Positions 56,209 through 64,000 of a stretch of 64,000 nucleotides of DNA are shown in pieces. Numbering within the stretch: the stretch's first letter is position 1; each line of letters begins with the position of its first letter. Origin of the DNA: an uncultured Collinsella sp. (GTDB taxonomy: Bacteria; Actinomycetota; Coriobacteriia; Coriobacteriales; Coriobacteriaceae); assembly GCA_958413765.1 (NCBI GenBank), contig CATYVH010000002.1:108892-172891 (forward strand). The letters run 5' to 3'. The notes below the pieces were generated by a model. That model made no database searches, was not told the origin of the DNA, and was given only the letters and a program-made list of their open reading frames with translations. Made by a program: the position numbers and the translations under genes.

Positions 56209-57315
56209 ATGGCGATTACCATCGATATCGACACCGCACGCCCCTACCAGGTGCATGTTGGCACGTTTTTGCTGGAGCAGGCGGGGCCGCTCGTGCGCGC
56301 CACTGCCGGCGGCACCAAGGCCGTCATCGTGACGGACACCAACGTGGGCCCGCTCTACCAGATGCCCGTTAAGCAGAGCCTGGAGGCGTCAGGCTACGAG
56401 GTGAGCATCTGCACCTTCGAAGCCGGCGAGGCACACAAGCGCGCCGAGACCTACATCAGCATCCTGGAGTTTGTAGCCGAGCATGAGCTTTCGCGCTCCG
56501 ATGTGATCGTGGCACTCGGCGGCGGCGTCGTGGGCGACGTGGCGGGCTTTGTGGCCGCCACCTACATGCGCGGCTGCAAGTTTGTGCAGATCCCCACGAG
56601 TCTGCTCGCCATGGTAGATTCGTCGGTGGGCGGCAAGACCGCCATCGACCTAGCCGCCGGCAAGAACCTGGCTGGCGCCTTTTGGCAGCCGAATGTGGTT
56701 ATCGCCGACGTGGGGTGCCTGGCCACCCTTACGCCCGAGCAGTTCGCCGACGGCTGCGGCGAGGTCGTCAAGCACGCCGTGATCGCCGACCCAGAGCTCT
56801 TCGCCGAGCTGGAGAAGACCCCGCTCACGCTGGAGCTCCTCAACCGCGATGTGGCCCGCGTGGCACTCATCATCGCCCGTAATATCGATATCAAGCGCGC
56901 CGTGGTCGTCGCCGACGAGCGCGAAACCAACCAGCGCAAGCTTCTCAACTTTGGACACAGCGCCGGACACGCCGTCGAGGCCTGCGAGCACTTTGAGCTG
57001 GGACACGGCAACTGCGTGTCGATCGGCATGGGCATCATCACACGCGCCGCGGCCCTGCACGGCGCCTGCGATGCTGCACTGCCCGGTCGTATTGAGGAGC
57101 TCTGCGCCCGCCATGGCCTCAAGACCCGCTGCGACCTAGATGCCGATACCGTCTTTGCCGAGGCGCTCCACGACAAGAAGCGCGCGGGCGACACTATCGA
57201 CCTGGTGATTCCGCACGGCATTGGCCGCTGCAGCATCGACCGCACACCGCTTTCCACTTTCCACGAACTCATTGCCGAGGGCCTCGGCCAGAAGGGAGAC
57301 GCATCCGCATGCTAG
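56209..57315 (+). CDS. aroB: 3-dehydroquinate synthase
   Basis: AroB cyclises DAHP to dehydroquinate using NAD+ and a metal. Core motifs are ALGGGVVGDVAGFVAATYMRG, PTSLLAMVDSSVGGKTAIDL, KNLAGAFWQPN, CGEVVKHAVI and LLNFGHSAGHAVEA. At 368 residues the length is normal. The ATG has AAAGGA about 7 nt upstream. It ends 7 nt inside aroA. Confidence 0.96.
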   Translation: MAITIDIDTARPYQVHVGTFLLEQAGPLVRATAGGTKAVIVTDTNVGPLYQMPVKQSLEASGYEVSICTFEAGEAHKRAETYISILEFVAEHELSRSDVIVALGGGVVGDVAGFVAATYMRGCKFVQIPTSLLAMVDSSVGGKTAIDLAAGKNLAGAFWQPNVVIADVGCLATLTPEQFADGCGEVVKHAVIADPELFAELEKTPLTLELLNRDVARVALIIARNIDIKRAVVVADERETNQRKLLNFGHSAGHAVEACEHFELGHGNCVSIGMGIITRAAALHGACDAALPGRIEELCARHGLKTRCDLDADTVFAEALHDKKRAGDTIDLVIPHGIGRCSIDRTPLSTFHELIAEGLGQKGDASAC

Positions 57316-58628
57316 CCCGCATCACCCCGTCCCCGCTCAAGGGCACCGTTCCCGCCATCGCGTCCAAGTCGATGGCGCATCGCCTGATCATCTGCGCTGC
57401 GCTTGCCAACGGCGAGACGCACGTCACCTGCAACACCACCTGCGCCGACATCGAGGCCACGGTGCGCTGCCTTACGGCACTGGGTGCTCGCATCGAGACC
57501 GTCGAGGACGGCTTCCAGGTCCACCCCACCATGAAGAGCATTGAGTTTGGCCTGCTCAAGGCGCTTGCCGGCGGCACGCTCGACTGCGGCGAGAGCGGCT
57601 CCACACTCCGCTTTATGCTGCCCGTCGCCTGTGCACTGGGTGCCGAGGCCACCTTTGTGGGCCAGGGCCGTCTGGGGGCGCGTCCGCTCTCTCCGCTCTC
57701 GGACGAGATCATTGCCGCCGGCTGCAACCTGCAGGGGCTGGGCGGTTTTCCGCTCAAGACGAGCGGACGCATGCGCCCGGGCACCTTTGTGCTTCCGGGC
57801 AACGTGAGCTCGCAGTATATCTCCGGCCTGCTGCTGGCAGCCCCGCTGCTGGCCCAGCCCTCCTGCGTGCAGGTAACAGGCCTCATTGAGAGCCGTCCCT
57901 ACATCAACCTGACGATCCAGGCCATGAAGGCCTTTGGCGTCGAAGTCAACGTCGAGCGTATTCCGGCCAAGGACGGCCAGCCCGAGGTCACGAACTTCCG
58001 CGTGAGCAGCGGCTCGTACCGCACGCCCGGCAGCGTTGCTGTCGAGGGCGACTGGTCCAACGCCGCCTTTTGGCTGTGCGCCGGTGCCATCGGCTCCGAC
58101 CCCATCACCGTCGAAGGCGTGTCACTAAGCTCCGCGCAGGGCGACCGCAACGTGCTTGCCGCGCTCTCGCGCTTTGGCGCCCGCATCGTGCGCTCCACCA
58201 ACGCCGCCACGGTGCAGTCCGACAAGCTCGCCGGCTTTGAGATGAGCGCCCACGACATTCCCGACCTGGTGCCCGTCATCTCGGCCGTGGCTTCGCTGGC
58301 CCAGGGGCGCACCTTCATCCGCGATTGCGCACGCCTACGCATCAAGGAATCCGATCGCTTGGCCACCACCACCCGCGAGCTCACCGCGCTGGGCGCGCAG
58401 GTGCGTATCGCCGGTGACGACCTCATCATCAAGGGCGTCGATGCCTTTACCGGCGGCGAGGTCGATTCGCACAACGACCACCGCATCGCCATGATGGCCG
58501 CCATTGCCGCGAGCCGCGCCACCGGCGAGGTCGTGATCCACGGCGCCGAGGCCGTCAACAAGTCCTATCCCGATTTCTTCGACCACTACCGCCTGCTGGG
58601 CGGCAAGGTCACGCTCGAGGAGGAATAG
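57309..58628 (+). CDS. aroA: 3-phosphoshikimate 1-carboxyvinyltransferase (EPSP synthase)
   Basis: The enzyme adds PEP to shikimate 3-phosphate. It has KSMAHRLIICAALANGET, DCGESGSTLRFMLPVACALG, and RIKESDRLATTTREL. HNDHRIAMMAAIAASRATGE is close to the C-terminus. The glyphosate-site Gly-rich loop near residue 92 (CGESGSTLR) is intact. At 439 residues it is of normal length. The ATG overlaps the end of aroB. Confidence 0.96.
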   Translation: MLARITPSPLKGTVPAIASKSMAHRLIICAALANGETHVTCNTTCADIEATVRCLTALGARIETVEDGFQVHPTMKSIEFGLLKALAGGTLDCGESGSTLRFMLPVACALGAEATFVGQGRLGARPLSPLSDEIIAAGCNLQGLGGFPLKTSGRMRPGTFVLPGNVSSQYISGLLLAAPLLAQPSCVQVTGLIESRPYINLTIQAMKAFGVEVNVERIPAKDGQPEVTNFRVSSGSYRTPGSVAVEGDWSNAAFWLCAGAIGSDPITVEGVSLSSAQGDRNVLAALSRFGARIVRSTNAATVQSDKLAGFEMSAHDIPDLVPVISAVASLAQGRTFIRDCARLRIKESDRLATTTRELTALGAQVRIAGDDLIIKGVDAFTGGEVDSHNDHRIAMMAAIAASRATGEVVIHGAEAVNKSYPDFFDHYRLLGGKVTLEEE

Positions 58629-58629
58629 C

Positions 58630-59727
58630 ATGTCCTCGACTTTTGGCAACGTCTTGCATCTGAGCATCTTCGGCCAGTCGCACTCCCCTGCCATCGGCTG
58701 CTCACTTGACGGCATCCCGGCGGGCATCGCTGTTGACCAGGAGCAACTGCAGGTCTTTTTGGACCGTCGCGCCCCCGGCCGCGACGAGACCGCAACCAAG
58801 CGCCGCGAGGCCGACGCCGCGCATATCATTGCCGGCGTGGTCGATGGACATACCACCGGCGCGCCCATCGCCGCGATTATCGAGAACACCAACACGCGCT
58901 CCAAGGATTACTCCGAGCTGCGCCGCAAGCCCCGTCCCGGACATGCGGACTTCCCTGCGCGCGTGAAGTATCACAACATGCACGATGTCGCCGGCGGCGG
59001 GCATTTCTCCGGCCGCCTAACGGCACCCCTGTGCATCGCCGGCGGCATTGCGCTGCAGGCACTCGAGGCCCGCGGCATTAAAGTGATGGCGCATGTGGCG
59101 CAGATCGGCGGTATCTCCGACCTGCCGATGGACGACATGGTCTATCGCGAGGCCGACCGCAAGGCGATCCTTACGAACGATCTGCCGTGCATTGACGCCG
59201 CCGCAGCCGGCCGCATGCGCGAGGAGATCCTAGTCGCACGCGACGAACTCGACAGCATCGGCGGCATCGTGGAGTGCGGCATCTACGGGCTGCCTGCGGG
59301 CATCGGCGACCCCATGTTCGACGGTATCGAGAACCGCATCGCGCAAATCGCGTTTGGCATTCCCGCCGTAAAGGGCGTGGAGTTTGGCATGGGCTTTGCC
59401 GTCGCCGCCATGCGCGGCAGCGAGAATAACGATCCGTATCGCATAGATGCCGAGACCGGCAAGATCGAGGTCGAGTCCAACAACGCCGGCGGCATCCTGG
59501 GCGGCATTTCGACCGGCGCGCCCGTCATGTGGCGCATGGCCGTAAAGCCAACGCCCTCGATTGGCCGCGAGCAGCAGACGGTGGACATGGACGCTATGGA
59601 AAATGCCGAGCTCTCGGTCCACGGCCGCCACGATCCCTGCATCGTCCCCCGAGCCGTCCCCGTAGCCGAAGCAGCCGCCGCCCTCGCCATCTGGGACGCC
59701 CTCCTCGAAGACGCCGCCCAGCGCTAA
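58630..59727 (+). CDS. aroC: Chorismate synthase
   Basis: AroC removes phosphate from EPSP to give chorismate and needs reduced FMN. The 365 residues show LHLSIFGQSHSPAIGCSLDG, PGRDETATKRREADA, SGRLTAPLCIAGGIA, GGILGGISTGAPVMWRMAVKP and GRHDPCIVPRAVPVAEA. The ATG lies directly after the aroA stop (1 nt), with GAGGAA upstream. The final codons are rich in CGC and GCC, and the sequence then becomes CCC-rich before pheA. Confidence 0.96.
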   Translation: MSSTFGNVLHLSIFGQSHSPAIGCSLDGIPAGIAVDQEQLQVFLDRRAPGRDETATKRREADAAHIIAGVVDGHTTGAPIAAIIENTNTRSKDYSELRRKPRPGHADFPARVKYHNMHDVAGGGHFSGRLTAPLCIAGGIALQALEARGIKVMAHVAQIGGISDLPMDDMVYREADRKAILTNDLPCIDAAAAGRMREEILVARDELDSIGGIVECGIYGLPAGIGDPMFDGIENRIAQIAFGIPAVKGVEFGMGFAVAAMRGSENNDPYRIDAETGKIEVESNNAGGILGGISTGAPVMWRMAVKPTPSIGREQQTVDMDAMENAELSVHGRHDPCIVPRAVPVAEAAAALAIWDALLEDAAQR

Positions 59728-59770
59728 CTACCCACCCCTCAACATCCCCCGACACGTGAAAGGGGTCTCC

Positions 59771-60916
59771 ATGGACCTTGCTGACATCCGCCAGGCCATC
59801 GATGGCATCGACACCACGCTCCTCAACAGCTTTGTCGAGCGCATGGACATTGCCACCGAGGTCGCCAAGTCAAAAATCGAGATGGGCAAGGCCGTCTTCG
59901 ACCCCGCCCGTGAGCGCTCCAAGCTCAACAACCTCGCCAGCCGCGCACCCGAGCGCTACGAGGCGCAGACCATCACGCTATTCCGCCTCCTCATGAGCAT
60001 GAGCAAGGCCGAGCAGCAGCGCTACATCAACGAACTCAAGGGCATCACCGTCTCGCAACAGGCCCACGCTACGGCCGTGGCCTTTGACACGCCTTTCCCC
60101 CAGACGGCCACCGTCGCCTGCCAGGGCGTCGAAGGCGCCTACAGCCAGATCGCCGCGTGCAAGCTCTTCGACGTGCCCGATATCGCGTTCTTCGAGACCT
60201 TCGAGGGCGTTATGCGCGCCGTGCGCGACGGCTTCTGCGAGTTTGGCGTACTGCCCATCGAAAACTCCACCGCAGGTTCCGTCAACGCCGTCTACGACCT
60301 GCTCGCGCAGTTCGACTTCCATATCGTGCGCTCGCTGCGCCTCAAGATCGACCACAATCTGCTCGTCAAGCCCGGCACCAAGCTCTCAGACGTGCGCGAG
60401 GTTTACAGCCACGGCCAAGCCATTGCCCAGTGCGCCGGCTATATCGAGAACCGAAACCTGCACGCCACCAAGTACCCCAACACGGCCATGTCGGCCGAGA
60501 TGGTTGCCAACTCCGAGCGCGCCGACGTCGCCGCCATCGCCTCGCGCAGCTGCGCCGCGCTGTATGGCCTGGAGATACTGGAGCCCAACATCCAGGACTC
60601 GGACAACAACTACACGCGCTTTGTCGTCATCAGCCGCGAGCCGCGCGTCTATCCCGGTGCCAACCGCACCTCGCTCATGATCACCACGGCCAACGAGCCG
60701 GGCGCACTCTACCGCGTGCTCGAGCGCTTCTACGCCCTCAACATCAACCTCATCAAGCTCGAGAGTCGCCCCATCCCCGGCCGCGACTTTGAATTTATGT
60801 TCTACTTTGACCTGGACTGCCCCTTTGGCAGCAGGGCCCTCGACGACCTGCTCGATTCCATCGACGACGTGTGCGAGAGCTTTACCTACTTTGGCAGCTA
60901 CACGGAGGTGCTCTAG
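59771..60916 (+). CDS. pheA: Bifunctional chorismate mutase / prephenate dehydratase (P-protein)
   Basis: The enzyme converts chorismate through prephenate to phenylpyruvate. Residues 1-95 are an AroQ-type mutase (MDLADIRQAIDGIDTTLLNS and a helical bundle). Residues ~105-285 are the dehydratase (VACQGVEGAYSQIAACKLF, LPIENSTAGSVNAVYDLL, and the catalytic TRF in NNYTRFVVIS). Residues ~297-375 are an ACT domain (GALYRVLERFYALNINLIKL with ESRPIPG) for phenylalanine feedback. I used the ATG at 59771 with AAGGGG 5 nt upstream. Confidence 0.94.
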   Translation: MDLADIRQAIDGIDTTLLNSFVERMDIATEVAKSKIEMGKAVFDPARERSKLNNLASRAPERYEAQTITLFRLLMSMSKAEQQRYINELKGITVSQQAHATAVAFDTPFPQTATVACQGVEGAYSQIAACKLFDVPDIAFFETFEGVMRAVRDGFCEFGVLPIENSTAGSVNAVYDLLAQFDFHIVRSLRLKIDHNLLVKPGTKLSDVREVYSHGQAIAQCAGYIENRNLHATKYPNTAMSAEMVANSERADVAAIASRSCAALYGLEILEPNIQDSDNNYTRFVVISREPRVYPGANRTSLMITTANEPGALYRVLERFYALNINLIKLESRPIPGRDFEFMFYFDLDCPFGSRALDDLLDSIDDVCESFTYFGSYTEVL

Positions 60917-62167
60917 ATGGCCGATGCCGCCGCAACCCGCCCCTACGGCGTGCTGGGCCGCGTGCTGGGCCACAGCTACACCCCGACCATCTACAAGGAG
61001 CTCGCAGGGCTCGAGTACGTGCGATTTGAGCGCGAGCCCGAAGACCTTCAGGCCTTTATGATGAGCGACGAATGGGAGGGCACCAACGTGACCATCCCCT
61101 ACAAGCGCGCCGTCATGGAATACTTGGACGAGCTGAGTCCGCTCGCCGAGCGCATGGGCAACGTCAACACCATCACACGCCTGCCTGACGGTTGTTTGCG
61201 CGGCGACAACACCGACTACTTTGGTTTTCAGTGTCTGGTCGAGGAGTTGGGCGTAGAGGTTGCCGGCAAGAAGGCCCTCGTGCTCGGTGCCACCGGTGGC
61301 GCCGGCACCACTGCCAGCATGGTGCTCGGCGACCTGGGCGCCATCGTCGTGCCGGTCGGCCGCACGAGCGAAGTCAACTACGACAACATCGCGCAGCAGT
61401 CCGACGCCGCACTGCTCGTCAACTGCACGCCCGCCGGCATGTTCCCCCACTGTCCCGATGCCCCCTGCACGCTCGAGGGGCTCGATGCGCTCGAGGGCGT
61501 CATCGACATTGTCTACAACCCCGCTCGCACGGGACTCATGCTCGAGGCCGAGCGCCGCGGCATTCCCTGCATCGGCGGCCTGCTCATGCTCGTGGCCCAA
61601 GCGGCACAGGCCGTCGAGCGCTATACCGGCCAGGTCACCCCGCGCGAGCGCATCCTGGACGTAACGGAGCGCTTGTCACGCCGTGAACAGAACATCGCGC
61701 TGATCGGCATGCCAGGCTCGGGCAAGACCCGTGTGGGTGAGCAGATCGCCCTGCTCACGGGTCGCGAGCACATCGACCTGGACCGCGCCCTCGAGGAGCG
61801 CCTGGGGATGCCCTGTGCCGACTATATCGTCGAGCGCGGCGAGGCGGCCTTCCGCGAGCAGGAGACGGGGGCGCTGGCCGGCATCTCCAAGCGCAGCGGC
61901 CTGGTGCTTTCCACGGGCGGCGGCGTGGTCACGCGCGACGAGAACTACCCGCTACTGCACCAGAACAGCCAGATCGTGATGCTCAACCGTAAGCTCGACG
62001 AACTCGCCCACAAGGGACGCCCCATCACCGCCCGCGACGGTATCGACAAGCTGGCCGAGCAGCGCATGCCGCGCTACCGCGCCTGGGCCGACTACATCAT
62101 CGACTCACGCGACTGCGCCGCCAACACCGCCCAAGCCCTCCTCGACACCCTCCCATCCGCTCTCTAA
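60917..62167 (+). CDS. Shikimate dehydrogenase-shikimate kinase fusion (AroE-AroK)
   Basis: One 416-residue protein holds two enzymes. Residues ~8-248 are shikimate dehydrogenase, with EGTNVTIPYKRAV (catalytic Lys), GDNTDYFGF and the NADP loop GATGGAGTTA. The substrate-binding SxS near residue 20 reads HSYT, so the second Ser is a Thr. Residues ~257-416 are shikimate kinase, with GMPGSGKTRVGE, DLDRALEERLG and STGGGVVTR. It starts directly after the pheA stop with GGAGG upstream. Consecutive steps are fused, which may aid channelling; that is inferred. Confidence 0.93.
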   Translation: MADAAATRPYGVLGRVLGHSYTPTIYKELAGLEYVRFEREPEDLQAFMMSDEWEGTNVTIPYKRAVMEYLDELSPLAERMGNVNTITRLPDGCLRGDNTDYFGFQCLVEELGVEVAGKKALVLGATGGAGTTASMVLGDLGAIVVPVGRTSEVNYDNIAQQSDAALLVNCTPAGMFPHCPDAPCTLEGLDALEGVIDIVYNPARTGLMLEAERRGIPCIGGLLMLVAQAAQAVERYTGQVTPRERILDVTERLSRREQNIALIGMPGSGKTRVGEQIALLTGREHIDLDRALEERLGMPCADYIVERGEAAFREQETGALAGISKRSGLVLSTGGGVVTRDENYPLLHQNSQIVMLNRKLDELAHKGRPITARDGIDKLAEQRMPRYRAWADYIIDSRDCAANTAQALLDTLPSAL

Positions 62168-62169
62168 TC

Positions 62170-62210
62170 AAAACCACCGCAAAGGGGACAGGCACCTTTG
62201 TGGTGGTTTT
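62170..62210 (+). repeat. REP-like hairpin with GGGGACAG core before aroQ
   Basis: AAAACCACCGCAAAGG pairs with CCTTTGTGGTGGTTTT, a 16-bp stem with one G-T pair, around the loop GGACAGGCA. It is flanked by a 10-bp direct repeat ACCGCAAAGG (62176-62185 and 62214-62223). The second copy contains the aroQ ribosome-binding site. It might also act as a terminator after aroE-aroK. Confidence 0.75.
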
Positions 62211-62231
62211 CCAACCGCAAAGGAAGCAACC

Positions 62232-62669
62232 ATGAAAGCACTCGTCATCAATGGCCCCAACCTCAACATGCTCGGCATTCGCGAGCCGGGCATCTACGGC
62301 AGCGACAACTACGACCGCCTGGTCCAAATCTGCCAGGAGGCAGGCGCCGCACAGGGCTTCGACGAGGTCGAGGTCTTCCAGTCCAACCACGAAGGCAGCA
62401 TCGTCGACAAGATCCAGGAGGCCTACGGCAAGGTCGACGGCATCGTCATCAACCCGGCGGCATACACGCATACGAGCGTGGCGATCCTCGACGCCCTCAA
62501 GGCCGTCGCCATCCCTGCCGTCGAGGTACACATCAGCGCCGTAGAGACACGCGAGGACTTCCGCCAGGTAAGCTACGCCCGCCTGGCCTGCTTCGCCACC
62601 ATCACCGGCGAAGGCCTCCAAGGCTACGCTCACGCGTTAGAGCTGCTGAAAGAGCGTCTCGAAAAGTAG
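62232..62669 (+). CDS. aroQ: 3-dehydroquinate dehydratase, type II
   Basis: The enzyme dehydrates dehydroquinate to dehydroshikimate. It forms dodecamers. The 145 residues contain INGPNLNMLGIREPGIYG (catalytic Tyr region), QSNHEGSIVDKIQEA, INPAAYTHTSVAILDAL and PAVEVHISAVETREDFRQ, all type II hallmarks. The ATG has AAAGGA 8 nt upstream. It completes the pathway set in this cluster. A strong hairpin lies after it. Confidence 0.95.
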   Translation: MKALVINGPNLNMLGIREPGIYGSDNYDRLVQICQEAGAAQGFDEVEVFQSNHEGSIVDKIQEAYGKVDGIVINPAAYTHTSVAILDALKAVAIPAVEVHISAVETREDFRQVSYARLACFATITGEGLQGYAHALELLKERLEK

Positions 62670-62714
62670 CCTCGCGAGCAAATCCATCAACGCGATTCGC
62701 ACGCCAATAATGCC

Positions 62715-62755
62715 AGTGCCGCCAGCAGCAACCTCACTACTGGCGGCACTTTATT
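62715..62755 (+). terminator. Terminator-like hairpin after aroQ
   Basis: An 11-bp perfect stem (AGTGCCGCCAG / CTGGCGGCACT) with a 14-nt loop is followed by TTATT. An additional outer inverted repeat ATGCCAGT (62710-62717) / ACTGGCAT ends at 62763. Confidence 0.75.
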
Positions 62756-62762
62756 ACTGGCA

Positions 62763-62768
62763 TATAAT
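62763..62768 (+). promoter_or_regulatory. -10 element of the DUF4869 gene pair
   Basis: A perfect TATAAT lies 31 nt before the start codon. CTGGCG 17 nt upstream (62740-62745) is a weak -35. The -10 abuts the inverted repeat that ends the aro cluster. Confidence 0.55.
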
Positions 62769-62799
62769 CGTTGCAGTCACAAAACGTCTGGAGACGCTC

Positions 62800-63249
62800 A
62801 TGTTAAGCATCCATCTGGGAGATTACCCCCGTTCCATCTACGATACCGAAACCTATTTTAGGAACTCATACCTGGATTCCTGGTTCGAGGACCCTATGGC
62901 AGCGCAGATGATTAAAAGCGTGGACGGATCAGAGCTCATTGGTCCCCACAACATCGTAAGCAAGCAGCTGGGCTCAATCACTCCACTCGAACTGTCCGGC
63001 GGCGTTAAGACGCTGCTGCTGGTGCGCAATCTCCCAAATATGGTGTTCAACGCATCCACCTGCGGAGACAACTGTGCCCGTTGGCTACTCAAGATCGGCA
63101 AAGAGCAGGATGTGCTGGTGACCTTATACCACATCATGAAATTCCCCTGGAAGCATTTTGAGATTCGCATTAATAACGATGGCCGCATCGTTAGAAACAT
63201 GCAGGAGTTTGTCGGCGCCACGAATGACTTTTTGGATGTTGATGAGTAA
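62800..63249 (+). CDS. DUF4869-type protein of unknown function
   Basis: This 149-residue protein resembles the DUF4869 family in MLSIHLGDYPRSIYDTETYF, a conserved LSGGVKTLLLV and FNASTCGDNCARWLLKIG. The function is unknown. I used the ATG at 62800 with GGAGA 5 nt upstream; 30 upstream codons of the longer frame run through the hairpin and promoter. Its stop overlaps the next ATG by one base. Codon use is less GC-rich than in the aro genes (more ATA, CTA and AGA), which hints at transfer. Confidence 0.75.
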   Translation: MLSIHLGDYPRSIYDTETYFRNSYLDSWFEDPMAAQMIKSVDGSELIGPHNIVSKQLGSITPLELSGGVKTLLLVRNLPNMVFNASTCGDNCARWLLKIGKEQDVLVTLYHIMKFPWKHFEIRINNDGRIVRNMQEFVGATNDFLDVDE

Positions 63250-64000
63250 TGAAGGGAACGCATACCGTTGTCGTAGAGCGTGCAAAGGTCAAATACACAC
63301 TCACGTTTAAGCGCAATATTTCCTTTATACGCGGCAACAGCGGCACGGGCAAAACGACGCTCATCTCGATGATTCGCGACTACAACGACCGAGGACCGGA
63401 AAGCGGCGTTGCGCTCAGCTGCGACGTACCTTGCGAAACGCTTTCCGGCAGACGCTGGGAGCGCGAGCTGTCGATCATCGAAGATTCAATCGTCTTTCTA
63501 GATGAGGGCAACGAGTTTATCTACTCAAAGGACTTCGCCAAAGCCGTAAACGGCTCGTCCAACTATTTTGTTCTGATATCTCGTCGCGATGCCAACGAGC
63601 TCCCCTACAGCGTCGACGAGATCCTAAAGCTAGTCAACACCACAAGCAAGACAATTAATGGCCGCAAGAGCGACAGACGCTTCTACTCGGTGACCAAGCC
63701 GCTATATGACCACACGGCAAGCATGTTGTATCAGGATCTAAATGTTGGATTCGAGATACCCGACGCCGCAGTTGTCGAGGACAGCAAATCGGGTTATCAA
63801 TTCTACAACGCTCTTTGCAACCGACTCGGGATCCCCTGCTATACCGCCACCGGCGTTGCGAATCTAAAACGAACAATTCACGAATGTCCCGAGCATAACA
63901 TCCTTGCTATAGGAGACGGCGCAGCGTTTGGCCCCTACATCGAAAAGGTGCTGGGACAGCGCGTTTACAAGAACGTTCGCTTGTTCCTCCCGGAATCATT
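63249..64000 (+). CDS. P-loop ATPase paired with the DUF4869 gene (3' end outside window)
   Basis: The visible 250 residues contain Walker A FIRGNSGTGKTTLISMI near residue 30 and Walker B SIVFLDEGNEF near residue 88. A possible sensor strand YFVLISRR follows near 113. Toward the end AVVEDSKSGYQFYNAL and ILAIGDGAAFG resemble the acidic motifs of a Toprim-like fold, but this is weak. The ATG overlaps the upstream stop (TAATG), so the two proteins should be made together. The gene runs off the window. Function unknown. Confidence 0.8.
   Translation, partial: MKGTHTVVVERAKVKYTLTFKRNISFIRGNSGTGKTTLISMIRDYNDRGPESGVALSCDVPCETLSGRRWERELSIIEDSIVFLDEGNEFIYSKDFAKAVNGSSNYFVLISRRDANELPYSVDEILKLVNTTSKTINGRKSDRRFYSVTKPLYDHTASMLYQDLNVGFEIPDAAVVEDSKSGYQFYNALCNRLGIPCYTATGVANLKRTIHECPEHNILAIGDGAAFGPYIEKVLGQRVYKNVRLFLPES

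Noticed and set aside
1..64000. CRISPR arrays, rRNA genes, intact insertion sequences, prophage or integrase attachment sites
   Set aside because: I saw no regularly spaced direct repeats, no rRNA sequence, no intact transposase and no phage structural genes. The only tyrosine recombinase is a housekeeping XerC-like protein.

Overview
The window is a dense, high-GC bacterial chromosome segment. It most likely comes from an anaerobic member of the Coriobacteriia (Actinomycetota), Collinsella-like. This is an inference from gene content, because no 16S rRNA gene is present. The supporting features are a two-subunit glycyl-tRNA synthetase, a bifunctional AdhE, pyruvate phosphate dikinase next to its regulatory protein, a rod-shape (mre) cluster, the MEP isoprenoid pathway, frequent GTG and TTG starts, and several promoters with an extended -10 (TGnTATNNT). 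Most genes from 5.9 to 53.9 kb lie on the minus strand. The flanks, plus dinB, lie on the plus strand.

Layout. 0-1.0 kb: pyrR and the start of pyrB with an attenuator-like leader. 1.4-5.7 kb (plus): rpmB, a decayed REP-type transposase carrying an inverted pair of REP-like repeats, adhE and an APH-fold kinase. 5.9-14.2 kb (minus): one long operon, pyrH-frr-uppS-cdsA-dxr-rseP-ispG-proS. 14.3-16.2 kb: rpsB-tsf. 16.2-21.4 kb: yraN-comM-dprA-trmFO-xerC. 21.6-22.8 kb: rplS-rnhB. 23.0-27.0 kb: ppdK and its regulator ppsR, separated by dispersed repeats. 27.0-32.6 kb: rpsP-khpA-rimM-trmD-lepB-glyQ-glyS. 32.8-34.0 kb (plus): dinB, probably leaderless. 34.1-38.2 kb: rplU-rpmA-obgE-nadD-yqeK-rsfS. 38.2-41.8 kb: two linked radical-SAM-family genes and a DUF697-like membrane protein. 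41.9-49.8 kb: cyclophilin, TPR protein, mreB-mreC-mreD-PBP2-rodA. 49.9-53.9 kb: zinc-ribbon membrane protein and a CtpE-like P-type ATPase. 53.95 kb: tRNA-Arg(CCG). 54.2-62.7 kb (plus): an essentially complete shikimate to prephenate/phenylpyruvate cluster (DAHP synthase, tyrA, aroB, aroA, aroC, pheA, an aroE-aroK fusion and aroQ). 62.8-64.0 kb: a DUF4869-type gene overlapping a P-loop ATPase that runs off the window.

How it works together. The minus-strand blocks are growth-linked housekeeping operons: translation factors, ribosomal proteins, tRNA charging and modification, lipid and isoprenoid precursors, and the elongasome. Strong hairpins separate most of them. The plus-strand aromatic cluster feeds Phe/Tyr and other chorismate products. 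It appears to be controlled by a short leader containing an intrinsic terminator and an aromatic-rich micro-ORF.

Most worth a second look: the aro leader attenuator; the DUF4869/ATPase pair at the right edge; a roughly 110-residue insertion with a winged-helix-like segment in RseP; a xerC gene lacking any ordinary start codon at its homologous N-terminus; and two families of short dispersed repeats, one sitting inside a transposase remnant and one supplying a stop codon.
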